Assembly: GCF_963975415.1 (NCBI RefSeq)
Contig: NZ_CAXBGN010000007.1
Span: 62,001-126,000 of the forward strand
Origin: Kriegella sp963975415
Lineage (GTDB): Bacteria; Bacteroidota; Bacteroidia; Flavobacteriales; Flavobacteriaceae
Length of the DNA: 64,000 bases
Direction: 5' to 3'
Shown here piece after piece: positions 18,501 through 27,470 of this stretch; the stretch's first letter is position 1, and each line of letters begins with the position of its first letter. Made by a program: the position numbers and the translations under genes. Under the pieces are notes generated by a model. The model worked only from the letters and a program-made list of their open reading frames with translations, had not been told where the DNA came from and made no database searches.

Positions 18501-19652
18501 ATGAAAGACTTAAAAACAGTATACCTTTCTATAGGAAGCAATCTTGGCAACCGGCTTCGAAATCTCCAAAAGGCAGTTTTTTCACTGGATCGGGAGGTAG
18601 GAACCGTCGTAGCCCTCTCTAGGGTTTACGAAAGTCCTTCTTGGGGTTTTGATGCAGGTAATTTTTTAAATGCCGCAGTAGGTCTAAAAACGGCATTATC
18701 ACCTCAAAAAGTATTGAAACAGCTATTGGCCATCGAAAAAGAAATGGGCCGGGTACGTTCGGCTTCAGTCGGGTACCAATCACGCAATATCGATATCGAC
18801 ATTATTTATTATGAGTATGAAATAATAGAAACTCCTGAACTTACGATACCGCATCCGCAAATGACCAAAAGGCGTTTCGTTCTGAGACCGCTATCCGATA
18901 TCGCTCCCCAGTTTTACCATCCCGTCTTAAATAAAGACACCCGTAATCTTATACAGGAAAGTAGGGACAAGACCAACCCCGAAAAAACGAATTATCACCT
19001 TTACAAAGACCGACAAGAGCTTTTTTCAAACACCCAATTTATTGCAATCGAAGGAAATATCGGTGCGGGAAAAACTACTTTGGCAAAAAAAATGGCCAAC
19101 GATTTCAATGCGAAATTGGTTTTGGAACGTTTTGCCGAAAACCCCTTTCTACCCAATTTTTATAAAGACCAATCACGCTATGCCTTTCCTTTGGAAATGT
19201 CATTTTTAGCTGATCGTTACCAACAATTTACCGACGACACATCACAATACGATCTTTTTAAGAATTTTATGATAAGTGATTATGATATTTTTAAATCGTT
19301 GATATTTGCTGGAGTAACCTTACAAAAAGCCGAATACGAGCTTTATAAAAAGGTTTTTAATTTTATGTACAAAGAGGTTAAAAAACCGCGTATATATGTA
19401 TATCTCTATCAACAGACCGATCGCTTGATGTACAATATAAAAAAACGGGGAAGAGACTATGAACAGGGGATTACACCAGAATACTTAAATCAGATAAACA
19501 GAGGCTATTTTGATTTTCTCAAAAGTTATCCCGAAGAAAACAGCCTTGTAATCGACATTACCGATATGGACTTTGTCGAGGATGAAAATGATTACAACGA
19601 CGTGGTATCGAAAATTCAGGATTTTGCCATTGGACAGGCCCTTTTAACATAA
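18501..19652 (+). CDS. folK: Fusion: HPPK (FolK) plus deoxynucleoside kinase
   Basis: Start ATG 18501 gives MKDLKTVYLSIGSNLGNR, the standard FolK opening; an earlier start at 18468 would add an unlikely Cys/Phe-rich leader. Residues 1-150 are 6-hydroxymethyl-7,8-dihydropterin pyrophosphokinase, with SIGSNLGNR, the ATP/pterin motif RNIDIDIIYY (95-104) and PHPQMTKRRFVLRPL (118-131). Residues 178-380 are a deoxynucleoside kinase with the P-loop EGNIGAGKTT (184-193), ERFAENPFL (209-217) and DRYQQF (238-243). One protein therefore combines folate synthesis with deoxynucleoside salvage, both feeding nucleotide supply. I recognise this fusion as a recurrent arrangement in Bacteroidota. It is convergent with the SpoU methyltransferase gene. 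Confidence 0.93.
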   Translation: MKDLKTVYLSIGSNLGNRLRNLQKAVFSLDREVGTVVALSRVYESPSWGFDAGNFLNAAVGLKTALSPQKVLKQLLAIEKEMGRVRSASVGYQSRNIDIDIIYYEYEIIETPELTIPHPQMTKRRFVLRPLSDIAPQFYHPVLNKDTRNLIQESRDKTNPEKTNYHLYKDRQELFSNTQFIAIEGNIGAGKTTLAKKMANDFNAKLVLERFAENPFLPNFYKDQSRYAFPLEMSFLADRYQQFTDDTSQYDLFKNFMISDYDIFKSLIFAGVTLQKAEYELYKKVFNFMYKEVKKPRIYVYLYQQTDRLMYNIKKRGRDYEQGITPEYLNQINRGYFDFLKSYPEENSLVIDITDMDFVEDENDYNDVVSKIQDFAIGQALLT

Positions 19653-19732
19653 TTTTAGTAATTTACTTGCACAAATGAAGATGATTTACGTAATTGCGCC
19701 CTGAATTAAATTGACTAACTCAAGCTATATCC

Positions 19733-19770
19733 AAAACCTCGATGTTTATAACATTGGGGTTTTATTTTTT
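19733..19770. terminator. Intrinsic terminator between folK-dNK and SpoU methyltransferase
   Basis: Arms 19733-19746 and 19750-19763 pair over 14 positions with two G-U wobbles and a 3-nt loop, followed by ATTTTTT. The right arm and T tract encode the last residues of the methyltransferase gene on the minus strand. Confidence 0.8.
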
Positions 19771-20297
19771 ACATTTAGTTTTGACCAAAGGTCCCACACC
19801 ACAACGCCCGTGCTCACCGAAATGTTCAAGGAATGTTTCGTACCGTATTGCGGAATTTCCAAAACAACATCGCACTGATCGACCACCTTTTGTGCGACCC
19901 CTTTGACTTCGTTTCCAAAGATTAAGGCAAACTTATTTTTTTCATCCACTTGAAAATCATTGAGCATGGTAGCTTTTTCAGCCTGCTCTACCGCCATCAG
20001 AAGGAAACCCTTAGATTTGAGTTCCGCCATAACCTCTGTAACACTTTCACGATACTCCCAATCGACGCTTTCAGTAGCACCCAAGGCTGTTTTATGAATA
20101 TCTTTATGGGGTGGTTTTGCAGTAATACCACAGAGGTATATTTTCTCGACCAAAAAGGCATCAGCCGTTCGAAAGACCGATCCAATATTGTTAAGGCTTC
20201 GAACATTATCCAAAATAATAATCATAGGGGCCTTTTCGGCTCTTTTGAACTCTTCGACATCGAGTCGGCCCAATTCTTCATTTTTTAATTTGCGCAT
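19746..20297 (-). CDS. SpoU/TrmH-family RNA 2'-O-methyltransferase
   Basis: This 183-residue protein consists almost only of a SPOUT knot domain. All three SpoU motifs are present: NVRSLNNIGSVFRTA (about residues 31-45) with the conserved Asn and Arg, ALIFGNEVKGV (about 126-136), and the knot segment IPQYGTKHSLNISVSTGVV (about 150-168). The enzyme should transfer methyl from SAM to a ribose 2'-OH in tRNA or rRNA; the target cannot be read from the sequence. It lacks the N-terminal L30e-like substrate domain of RlmB. The 155-base gap before it, shared with the divergent mutS, holds a small inverted repeat (GATAAG/CTTATC, 20340-20359). Confidence 0.9.
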   Translation of the reverse strand: MRKLKNEELGRLDVEEFKRAEKAPMIIILDNVRSLNNIGSVFRTADAFLVEKIYLCGITAKPPHKDIHKTALGATESVDWEYRESVTEVMAELKSKGFLLMAVEQAEKATMLNDFQVDEKNKFALIFGNEVKGVAQKVVDQCDVVLEIPQYGTKHSLNISVSTGVVVWDLWSKLNVKNKTPML

Positions 20298-20452
20298 TTT
20301 CCCATTTATAATAACGAAGTGTATTACCGGCCATGGCCCGATAAGCTTGAAAACTTATCCCCAAAATATCAACAATAGATTAAATTCAAGGGCAAAAACA
20401 GTACATTCGTTAGTTGACGATAATGCTGTAAAAATAGGTTAATAAAATCGCT

Positions 20453-23074
20453 TTGGGAAAAACAGAAAAAACAAAGAAGGTCACGCCTTTGATGAAACAA
20501 TATAATAGCATCAAAACCAAATATCCCGATGCGCTATTATTATTTCGCGTGGGTGACTTTTATGAAACCTTCGGTGAAGATGCCGTCAAGGCCTCCCATA
20601 TTTTGGGCATTATATTAACGCACAGAAACAACGGTGGAGACCGTACCGAACTTGCAGGTTTTCCCCACCATTCGATAAACACCTATTTACCCAAACTTGT
20701 AAAGGCGGGGCAACGTGTTGCGATCTGTGACCAGCTTGAAGACCCTAAGCAAACCAAAACCATTGTAAAAAGAGGAGTAACCGAACTGGTCACCCCAGGT
20801 GTGGCCTTAAATGATGATATTCTAACGGCCAAGACCAACAACTTTTTAGCAGCTGTACATTTTGGCCGCAAGCTATTAGGCGTTTCATTTCTTGATATTT
20901 CTACGGGTGAATTTTTAACTGCAGAAGGCAATGAAGAACAAATCGACAAGCTTCTTCAGAATTTTGCCCCCAATGAGCTTTTGGTATCCAAAGCACATAA
21001 GAAAGAGTTTTCAGAACTCTTTGGAGACAACTACCACACCTTTTATATGGAAGACTGGGTATTTCAGGAAGATTACACCCAAGAAACCTTGCTCACACAT
21101 TTTAAGACCAAGAACTTAAAAGGCTTTGGCGTTGACCATCTAAAACACGGTATTATCGCCTCAGGCGTTGTATTACATTATTTATCGGAAACACAGCACC
21201 GGCAATTGCAGCATATCAACACCCTAAAACGAATTGCCGAGGAAGAACACATCTGGATGGATCGTTTTACCATTAAAAACTTAGAGCTTTACCATTCGAC
21301 AAATGCCAATGCCGTTACCCTTATCGATATTATCGACAAAACCATTTCCCCCATGGGTGGGCGTTTATTGAAACGCTGGCTTGCATTGCCCTTAAAAAAT
21401 ACTGAAAAAATACGACAGCGCCACCAAGTCATCTCTTATCTGTCGCAAGAAGAAACCACACTTCAGAAATTGCAACATTATTTTAAGCAAATGGGAGATC
21501 TCGAACGCTTGATTTCCAAAGTGGCTACTGGCAAAATCAACCCCAGGGAAGTTGTTCAGCTAAAAAATTCTTTGGAAGCCCTTGTTCCTATAAAACAGTT
21601 GACCTCTACCAGTTCAAATGAAGCACTTATGCTCATTGGAGACCGATTACACAACTGTGACCTGTTGCATACCAAAATCAAGGATATGCTTAATGAGGAG
21701 GCCCCGGTCAATCTACTAAAGGGTAGCACTATCGCTATGGGCTATTCTGTAGAACTTGACGAACTCCGCGGTCTGGCCCATTCAGGCAAGACTTATTTAG
21801 ACAACATGTTACAGCGAGAAACGGAACGTACGGGTATCACATCATTGAAAATAGCTTCGAACAATGTGTTCGGCTATTATATCGAGGTACGCAATACGCA
21901 CAAAGACAAAGTACCTGAAGATTGGATTCGAAAACAGACCTTGGTCAATGCCGAACGTTACATTACCGAGGAACTTAAAGAATACGAATCTAAAATACTC
22001 GGCGCCGAGGAACGCATTCTACAACTCGAACAGCAGTTATTTTCCCAGTTAGTCGTATGGATGCAAGAATACATTGCGCCGGTACAACAAAATGCCCAGC
22101 AAATTGCCAAGTTAGATTGCCTCTGCGGATTCACCCAATTAGCGAAAGAAAATAATTATGTGGCTCCGGTCATCAATGACGCTACCGAAATCGAAATAAG
22201 AAATGGTCGGCATCCGGTCATAGAAAAACAATTGCCCCTTGGAGAGTCGTACATCGCAAACGACGTCATTTTAAACCGAGACAACCAACAGATCATCATG
22301 ATAACCGGGCCGAATATGAGTGGTAAATCGGCCATCTTACGCCAAACCGCCCTAATCGTACTCTTGGCACAGATGGGAAGTTTCGTGCCAGCCGAATCGG
22401 CTCAAATTGGTTATGTCGATAAAATATTCACCCGCGTTGGCGCCAGTGACAATATCTCTATGGGCGAATCTACCTTTATGGTCGAAATGAACGAAACTGC
22501 CTCTATTTTGAACAACCTATCTGAGCGTAGTTTGGTATTGCTCGACGAAATTGGGCGCGGTACTAGCACATATGACGGTATTTCTATTGCATGGGCAATT
22601 TCAGAATACCTTCATGAGCACCCTGCTCGGGCCAAAACTTTGTTTGCCACTCATTACCATGAGCTCAACGAAATGGCCACAACCTTTGAGCGTATTAAAA
22701 ACTTTAATGTTTCGGTGAAAGAACTCAAAGACAAGGTGCTTTTTTTACGAAAATTAACAGCAGGAGGCAGTGAGCATAGCTTTGGAATACACGTCGCCAA
22801 AATGGCCGGAATGCCACAACAAGTCATTCACAAAGCCAACAAAATTCTAAAAAAGTTAGAAAAATCTCATTCTAGCGAAGAGCTTACCGATAAATTAAAT
22901 TCGGTTCAAAATGAGATGCAGCTCAGTTTTTTTAATTTAGACGACCCTCTTTTAGAACAAATCAAAGAGGAAATCACTCATTTAGACATCAATACGCTCA
23001 CTCCGGTCGAAGCATTAATGAAGTTGAATGAAATAAAAAGATTGTTAACAAAGAACAAAAAAGCAACCTCTTAA
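20453..23074 (+). CDS. mutS: DNA mismatch repair protein MutS
   Basis: This 873-residue protein is full-length MutS. The mismatch-recognition motif FRVGDFYETFGEDA (about residues 32-45) carries the Phe-x-Glu mismatch wedge. The ATPase carries Walker A GPNMSGKSA (about 618-626), Walker B with LLDEIGRGTS (about 694-703), and FATHYHEL. The start is a TTG at 20453: the frame has a stop at 20435-20437 and no ATG in between, and the next ATG would cut into the conserved KKVTPLMKQY region. MutS binds mismatches and recruits MutL; mutL is not in this window. The gene is followed by the tRNA promoter. Confidence 0.97.
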   Translation: MGKTEKTKKVTPLMKQYNSIKTKYPDALLLFRVGDFYETFGEDAVKASHILGIILTHRNNGGDRTELAGFPHHSINTYLPKLVKAGQRVAICDQLEDPKQTKTIVKRGVTELVTPGVALNDDILTAKTNNFLAAVHFGRKLLGVSFLDISTGEFLTAEGNEEQIDKLLQNFAPNELLVSKAHKKEFSELFGDNYHTFYMEDWVFQEDYTQETLLTHFKTKNLKGFGVDHLKHGIIASGVVLHYLSETQHRQLQHINTLKRIAEEEHIWMDRFTIKNLELYHSTNANAVTLIDIIDKTISPMGGRLLKRWLALPLKNTEKIRQRHQVISYLSQEETTLQKLQHYFKQMGDLERLISKVATGKINPREVVQLKNSLEALVPIKQLTSTSSNEALMLIGDRLHNCDLLHTKIKDMLNEEAPVNLLKGSTIAMGYSVELDELRGLAHSGKTYLDNMLQRETERTGITSLKIASNNVFGYYIEVRNTHKDKVPEDWIRKQTLVNAERYITEELKEYESKILGAEERILQLEQQLFSQLVVWMQEYIAPVQQNAQQIAKLDCLCGFTQLAKENNYVAPVINDATEIEIRNGRHPVIEKQLPLGESYIANDVILNRDNQQIIMITGPNMSGKSAILRQTALIVLLAQMGSFVPAESAQIGYVDKIFTRVGASDNISMGESTFMVEMNETASILNNLSERSLVLLDEIGRGTSTYDGISIAWAISEYLHEHPARAKTLFATHYHELNEMATTFERIKNFNVSVKELKDKVLFLRKLTAGGSEHSFGIHVAKMAGMPQQVIHKANKILKKLEKSHSSEELTDKLNSVQNEMQLSFFNLDDPLLEQIKEEITHLDINTLTPVEALMKLNEIKRLLTKNKKATS

Positions 23075-23126
23075 ATCAACCAAAATAGAAAGATTTTACA
23101 TCTATTAACTTTTCGATCGAAATTTC

Positions 23127-23156
23127 TTTGCCTTTTAGAGAATTGTATTAAATTTG
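23127..23156 (+). promoter_or_regulatory. Bacteroidota-type promoter for the tRNA pair
   Basis: TTTG at 23127-23130 and TAAATTTG at 23149-23156, 18 bases apart, match the Bacteroidota primary-sigma consensus (-33 TTTG, -7 TAnnTTTG). The expected start point lies about 30 bases before the first tRNA. Confidence 0.6.
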
Positions 23157-23195
23157 CATCCGCTATCGGTTTTAGATAGCACGTTCTTTTATCAT

Positions 23196-23271
23196 GCGAA
23201 AATAGCTCAGTTGGTAGAGCGCCACCTTGCCAAGGTGGAGGTCGCGGGTTCGAATCCCGTTTTTCGCTCCA
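23196..23271 (+). tRNA. tRNA-Gly (anticodon GCC)
   Basis: It folds into a full cloverleaf: acceptor GCGAAAA with TTTTCGC, D-arm GCTC/GAGC, anticodon stem CCACC/GGTGG with loop TTGCCAA (anticodon GCC at 23229-23231), T-arm GCGGG/CCCGT with TTCGAAT. The discriminator is T and the CCA end is encoded (23269-23271). Confidence 0.97.
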
Positions 23272-23302
23272 TTGTAAAATCTATTCTGCCTTTAGCAGCT
23301 AG

Positions 23303-23386
23303 GCTCGAGTGGTGGAATTGGTAGACACGTTGGACTTAAAATCCAATGGACATTAGTCCGTATGGGTTCAAGTCCCATCTCGAGTA
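23303..23386 (+). tRNA. tRNA-Leu (anticodon UAA)
   Basis: Class II tRNA: acceptor GCTCGAG with CTCGAGT (closing G-U pair), anticodon stem TTGGA/TCCAA with loop CTTAAAA (anticodon TAA at 23337-23339), a long variable arm (GGAC/GTCC) and T-arm ATGGG/CCCAT. The discriminator is A; CCA is not encoded (CAA follows). It lies 31 bases after tRNA-Gly and is probably co-transcribed. Confidence 0.96.
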
Positions 23387-23391
23387 CAAAT

Positions 23392-23425
23392 AACCCTGTT
23401 AATCCGCTGATTTTCAGGGTTTTTT
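23392..23425 (+). terminator. Terminator of the tRNA operon
   Basis: AACCCTG (23392-23398) pairs with CAGGGTT (23415-23421) around a 16-nt loop and runs into a T tract, starting six bases after the tRNA-Leu 3' end. Confidence 0.7.
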
Positions 23426-23525
23426 ATTTCTACTACACCTACAATTGGGCAACAAGGGAATTAGACCCCTGTCAAATACTGCCGACCCAAATTGACAATG
23501 ACAAGATTAAAACATATATAAACAA

Positions 23526-23564
23526 AAGAAGCCAAGATTTACAATCCTGGCTTCTTCTTTTTTT
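23526..23564. terminator. Bidirectional terminator downstream of the SulP gene
   Basis: Arms 23526-23538 and 23544-23556 pair over 13 positions with one A-C mismatch, with a T7 run on the plus side and T-rich sequence on the minus side. It lies 25 bases past the stop of the SulP gene, which it most likely serves. Confidence 0.75.
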
Positions 23565-23588
23565 ATAGATATTCCTAAAACCCCAGTG

Positions 23589-25265
23589 TCAGACTTGGCT
23601 CAATTCACTTACCAAGAGCACATTCGAAGGAACCTTCTCCCCATTGGTGATACTGCTTGGTGATACCAGATCACCATTATCTGAAACTATAGATGTTACA
23701 TGTGACGCGGAGTTATCAATTCGATATTCCTTTCTAAAGCCTATTAACTCCACCCAAATGTTCTTATCCCTAGAACCGTGGTACACAAAATCCTTTATCA
23801 GATGTAGCACGTCATGGTCTATATATACCGTATTCGACGCATCTATAACGATTTTGCTATTTTCAGGTAAATGGATGAACGTCTGTTTTATGGCGGCCTT
23901 GTTCAAGAAAGAAACCTCCTGTGCCAATTCCATTTGTATAGTTTCCCCTTCAACATGTTTGTCTTTCTTAAAAAAGTATGCAAGTTTCAGGTTACCCCTA
24001 AGAATAAAATAAACACTTACGGCCAATCCTATACCCACACCCATTAAAAGATCTGTAAACACAATGGCTACAATAGTGACAACAAAGGGGATGAACTGAA
24101 ATTTCTTACTATTAGACCACATATGGAAGAATTTAGCAGGACTTGCCAACTTGTAACCGATTACCAGTAGAACGGCCGCTAAGGACGCCAACGGAATCTT
24201 GTTCATAAAAGAAGGAAGAGCTACAACAGCGAGCAACAAAAAAGCAGCATGTGAAATGGCGGCTATCTTTGTTTTTCCACCTGAGTCAATGTTTGTCGAA
24301 GTTCTTACAATAACAGAAGTCATCGGTATGCCCCCTATCAAACTACTGATTATATTTCCAACCCCTTGCGCCTTTAATTCTGTATTGGTATTGGTATAAC
24401 GCTTCAGGGGATCTAATTTATCGGCCGCCTCGATACATAACAAGGTCTCAATACTAGCAACTGCCGCAATTGTAAGTGCTACAATCCAAACATCGGTATT
24501 ACCTATCTGGGTAAAATCAGGAAAACTGAACTGGCTCCAAAATTCACCTATAGATTCTGGTACCGGAAGGCTCACCAAATGGTCATCACTAATTGCCAAC
24601 GAAGACCCGGTCAACTTGAAAGTCTCATTAATCGCTATACCTGCCAAAACGGCCACCAAAGCCCCCGGTATTGATTTAATCTTCTTTAAAAACGGCACCT
24701 TAATAAACGCTATTAAAATGGCGAGCGATACCAATACTACAACAATTGCCCCGGGATGAATGAAATTAATGGCATTGGCGAAGGTTGTAAAAATCTGGTG
24801 CTCACCAGCTGGATTGATATAAAAATAATCACCTTCATGCATCTCATCAAATCCCACCGCATGTGGAATTTGCGATAGGATAATAATGATACCTATTGCA
24901 GCAAGCATTCCTTCGATGACATTCGAAGGAAGATAATTCGAAATGATACCAGCCTTCGCAAAACCTAATATTAATTGTATTACCCCCGCTAAAAGACCGG
25001 CAAGCAAGAAAGCCTCGAAAGAACCCAAACTTGCTATAGCTGCCAAAACAATGGCCGTCAAGCCTGCAGCAGGACCTGAGACACTCAGTTGCGAGTTACT
25101 TAAAGCACCCACTACCAAACCTCCTACGACGCCCGAAATGATGCCCGAAAACAGTGGAGCCCCACTAGCCAAGGCAATACCGAGACACAATGGCAAGGCA
25201 ACCAAGAAGACTACTAAGCCTGATTTTATATCGGATTTTAAATATCTTGTTGTGAAATTTTTCAT
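23589..25265 (-). CDS. SulP-family anion transporter with STAS domain
   Basis: This 558-residue inner-membrane protein has the SulP layout: an N-terminal transport domain of about 12-14 helices beginning DIKSGLVVFLVALPLCLGIALASG, the motif GPAAGLTAIV, and IETLLCIEAADKLDPLKR with GIPMTSVIVRTSTNIDSGGKT (split stretch about residues 270-330), followed by a cytoplasmic STAS domain (about 430-545). SulP proteins carry sulfate, bicarbonate or other anions. In marine bacteria bicarbonate import is common, but the anion here is not determined. It forms a pair with the upstream Usp-like gene (54-base gap). Confidence 0.9.
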   Translation of the reverse strand: MKNFTTRYLKSDIKSGLVVFLVALPLCLGIALASGAPLFSGIISGVVGGLVVGALSNSQLSVSGPAAGLTAIVLAAIASLGSFEAFLLAGLLAGVIQLILGFAKAGIISNYLPSNVIEGMLAAIGIIIILSQIPHAVGFDEMHEGDYFYINPAGEHQIFTTFANAINFIHPGAIVVVLVSLAILIAFIKVPFLKKIKSIPGALVAVLAGIAINETFKLTGSSLAISDDHLVSLPVPESIGEFWSQFSFPDFTQIGNTDVWIVALTIAAVASIETLLCIEAADKLDPLKRYTNTNTELKAQGVGNIISSLIGGIPMTSVIVRTSTNIDSGGKTKIAAISHAAFLLLAVVALPSFMNKIPLASLAAVLLVIGYKLASPAKFFHMWSNSKKFQFIPFVVTIVAIVFTDLLMGVGIGLAVSVYFILRGNLKLAYFFKKDKHVEGETIQMELAQEVSFLNKAAIKQTFIHLPENSKIVIDASNTVYIDHDVLHLIKDFVYHGSRDKNIWVELIGFRKEYRIDNSASHVTSIVSDNGDLVSPSSITNGEKVPSNVLLVSELSQV

Positions 25266-25319
25266 AGTTTTTTTATTATGTAAAATGAATATGATTAGAC
25301 TCCTACGTCAGCAGAATTC

Positions 25320-25802
25320 CTATAAATTAAGAAGACCTGAAAGAGAGAATTTTGTTTTTTGATACTCCTCGGTCAACTCGAAAGGAATCTCGATTACATT
25401 ATCAATATTACTTTTAACAAATCGAGTTGGATCAAAGCATTTAGAATTATCGACATGCAGAAATTTTCCTTTTGGGACAATCGCATCTTTTACGCCCAAT
25501 TGTTCAGCGAAATTTCGAAATGCAAAGGAATTGCTCCCTGTAAATAACTCAAACCGTAAGCGCACGATTACGTCGCTGTGTTCGCGAACAAACATATTCT
25601 TGGCCTTGGCAAAAGCATCAGTGTTCAGCTTATTGACCTCTCTTAATGCAGAAAAATGTGTAAGCCCCCATCGGGTATCGGGCAACTTAAAACCGTGTAC
25701 AAGAATGATGTCAAGTTTTGTGTCAGGAAAATTCAAAATAGCATACTCTATGAGCTGCAGTGATTCCACGGTAAAATCGGTAGGAATAATTATTTTTTTC
25801 AT
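25320..25802 (-). CDS. Universal stress protein-like (UspA fold) protein
   Basis: This 160-residue protein starts with MKKIIIPTDFTVESLQLIEYAI, the first strand and helix of the Usp fold, and continues with DIILVHGFKLPD. After that it departs from canonical Usp: I do not see the GxxGxxxxG(S/T) nucleotide-binding loop, and the C-terminal part (DAIVPKGKFLHVDNSKCFD) has only the strand pattern. It lies directly upstream of the SulP gene on the same strand, so a role in regulating or sensing for the transporter is possible but inferred. The region upstream (25803-26068) carries a near-consensus TACTTTCG element (25820-25827, minus strand). Confidence 0.65.
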   Translation of the reverse strand: MKKIIIPTDFTVESLQLIEYAILNFPDTKLDIILVHGFKLPDTRWGLTHFSALREVNKLNTDAFAKAKNMFVREHSDVIVRLRFELFTGSNSFAFRNFAEQLGVKDAIVPKGKFLHVDNSKCFDPTRFVKSNIDNVIEIPFELTEEYQKTKFSLSGLLNL

Positions 25803-26068
25803 CTGTTTATTATTTTCCTAGCGAAAGTAAGTCCAGACAATTAGAACGGTTTAAGAGCGAAATTAGAATAAGATTAAAATTTCAAAAAAGGGTTTATCAA
25901 TATTATTTCCTCTAAATCGGAGTACTTTTCAAAGGAAACTTTTTACGTTTCAGAAGCTGTCCAGCATCTGCAGGAATGCTTTCAAAACAAACTTACACGA
26001 AACAAAGATTTGTTTTATAAATAAGGACTGAGCAAAAATGGAAATGGTTATTACCCATCAAAAAATGA

Positions 26069-27457
26069 TCAAGACTTCAAAGAATTGTATTTCTCTTGAG
26101 TAGGAAGTTTGATCTTTACAATAGTACCCTTACCCACCTGTGAAGAAACGCGAATGTCGCCGGAATGAAGCTTTATAATACGATAGGCCAATGGAAGGCC
26201 AAACCCAAAACCTACTAAATTTCGAACATTCGACCCCCTATAAAAAGGTTCGAAAATATTCTTAAGCTCGTCAGAAGGTATTCCGATACCCTCGTCGGTA
26301 ATAATCAAAAAGATATAACCATCATCGGTCAGTAGTTTTAAAGAAACCTTTTTGTTGTCTGAAAACTTACAGGCATTTTCCAAGATATTGCTCAATGCCA
26401 CCTTAACAAGTGTCTCACTTCCCAACATCGTGATCAAATGTTCGTCTTCGGGTAAATGGTCAAAGTTCAGTTTTATACTATTTTTAGGGTTCACCACATC
26501 CAAATTTTGCTTGATCTCGATTGCGGTTTGATCTAAACGGATAGCTTCGATGACCAGGCCTTTCGAATCAAAATCTGTTTTAGCCAGTTTTAACATGCCA
26601 TCTACCAACGTATCAAGTCTCGAAGCTTCAAGATCGATATTGTTAAGTGTGGACCGATATTCCTGTATGGTTCTTCTTTTACTTAATGCGATTTCGGTCT
26701 GTCCTAGTATAGCAGTCAACGGATTTCGGAGTTCGTGGGAAGCATTATTGATAAAGTTGCTCTGTAGATCGAACGAAATTTGTAACCTGTCCAACATACT
26801 ATTAAAAGTTCGGGTCAAATCGGCAAGTTCATCCTTTCCATTAACATTATCCAATCTAAGAAAAAGGCTCTCGGCCCGGATGGAATTCACCTTTTCAATA
26901 ATCTCCGAAATCGGACTCAGGGCCTGCTTTGCATAATATTGACCTAAAATAGAAATGAAAATCATGCTTACGAAAAAGGCAATAACAAGAATATTTCTCA
27001 AATTATCTTGCTTCCCGGCTCCATAAAGATCTCTAGCGGATAGCAACACAATAAAGTCACCTTTTTCATCGTGATATAAAAGTCCTGTATAATAAAACTC
27101 GCCCTTTTTAAATTCGGCATATTCTTTATCGAAAATTTTTTGGAAAAACGATTCGGGGAGATTAGCGTCAAAATCGACCAGGGGTTTCTTTTGTTTGGCA
27201 TCAACAGGATAGATGACCTCTTTTTCATTAGGCAGGGTCTGCAAATGGCGAATACGTATATCTTCGTAAATATCGACATTAACCTCACCTTCATCGAGGT
27301 GCGCTTGCGCGGCAATAGTTGCCCTTTGGCTCAAGCGCAGATAGAACTCATTTTCGGTATATTCTTCAGAAAAATAATAGATGAGTACGAAAATCCCAAT
27401 TTGAAAAAGTCCCGTTAACAATATAAAAATGGCAGTGATTTTTGTTCTTAACTGCAT
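26069..27457 (-). CDS. HAMP-domain sensor histidine kinase
   Basis: This 462-residue protein has two membrane helices (about residues 8-29 and 155-174) flanking a ~125-residue periplasmic sensor region, a HAMP domain (about 175-228), a HisKA domain with the phospho-acceptor His241 in NASHELRNPLTAIL, and an ATPase domain with the N box (LSNILENACKFS), G1 (DEGIGIPSDEL) and G2 (GFGFGLPLAYRI). It is the kinase partner of the response regulator encoded 13 bases upstream in the operon. The signal is unknown. Downstream the 266-base gap contains a weak hairpin (25984-25991 with 26009-26016). Confidence 0.93.
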   Translation of the reverse strand: MQLRTKITAIFILLTGLFQIGIFVLIYYFSEEYTENEFYLRLSQRATIAAQAHLDEGEVNVDIYEDIRIRHLQTLPNEKEVIYPVDAKQKKPLVDFDANLPESFFQKIFDKEYAEFKKGEFYYTGLLYHDEKGDFIVLLSARDLYGAGKQDNLRNILVIAFFVSMIFISILGQYYAKQALSPISEIIEKVNSIRAESLFLRLDNVNGKDELADLTRTFNSMLDRLQISFDLQSNFINNASHELRNPLTAILGQTEIALSKRRTIQEYRSTLNNIDLEASRLDTLVDGMLKLAKTDFDSKGLVIEAIRLDQTAIEIKQNLDVVNPKNSIKLNFDHLPEDEHLITMLGSETLVKVALSNILENACKFSDNKKVSLKLLTDDGYIFLIITDEGIGIPSDELKNIFEPFYRGSNVRNLVGFGFGLPLAYRIIKLHSGDIRVSSQVGKGTIVKIKLPTQEKYNSLKS

Positions 27458-27470
27458 ACGGTTTTTTCAC

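Noticed and set aside
20340..20359. GATAAG/CTTATC inverted repeat between the SpoU methyltransferase gene and mutS.
   Set aside because: Six base pairs with an 8-nt loop is too weak to call an operator without comparison.
23362..23568. A 68-codon plus-strand frame beginning inside tRNA-Leu.
   Set aside because: It overlaps the tRNA and a terminator and resembles no protein; it is a read-through artefact of the tRNA 3' end.
25984..26016. AAAACAAA/TTTGTTTT pairing downstream of the histidine kinase as a terminator.
   Set aside because: All A-T rich with a 17-nt loop; stability is too low to call.
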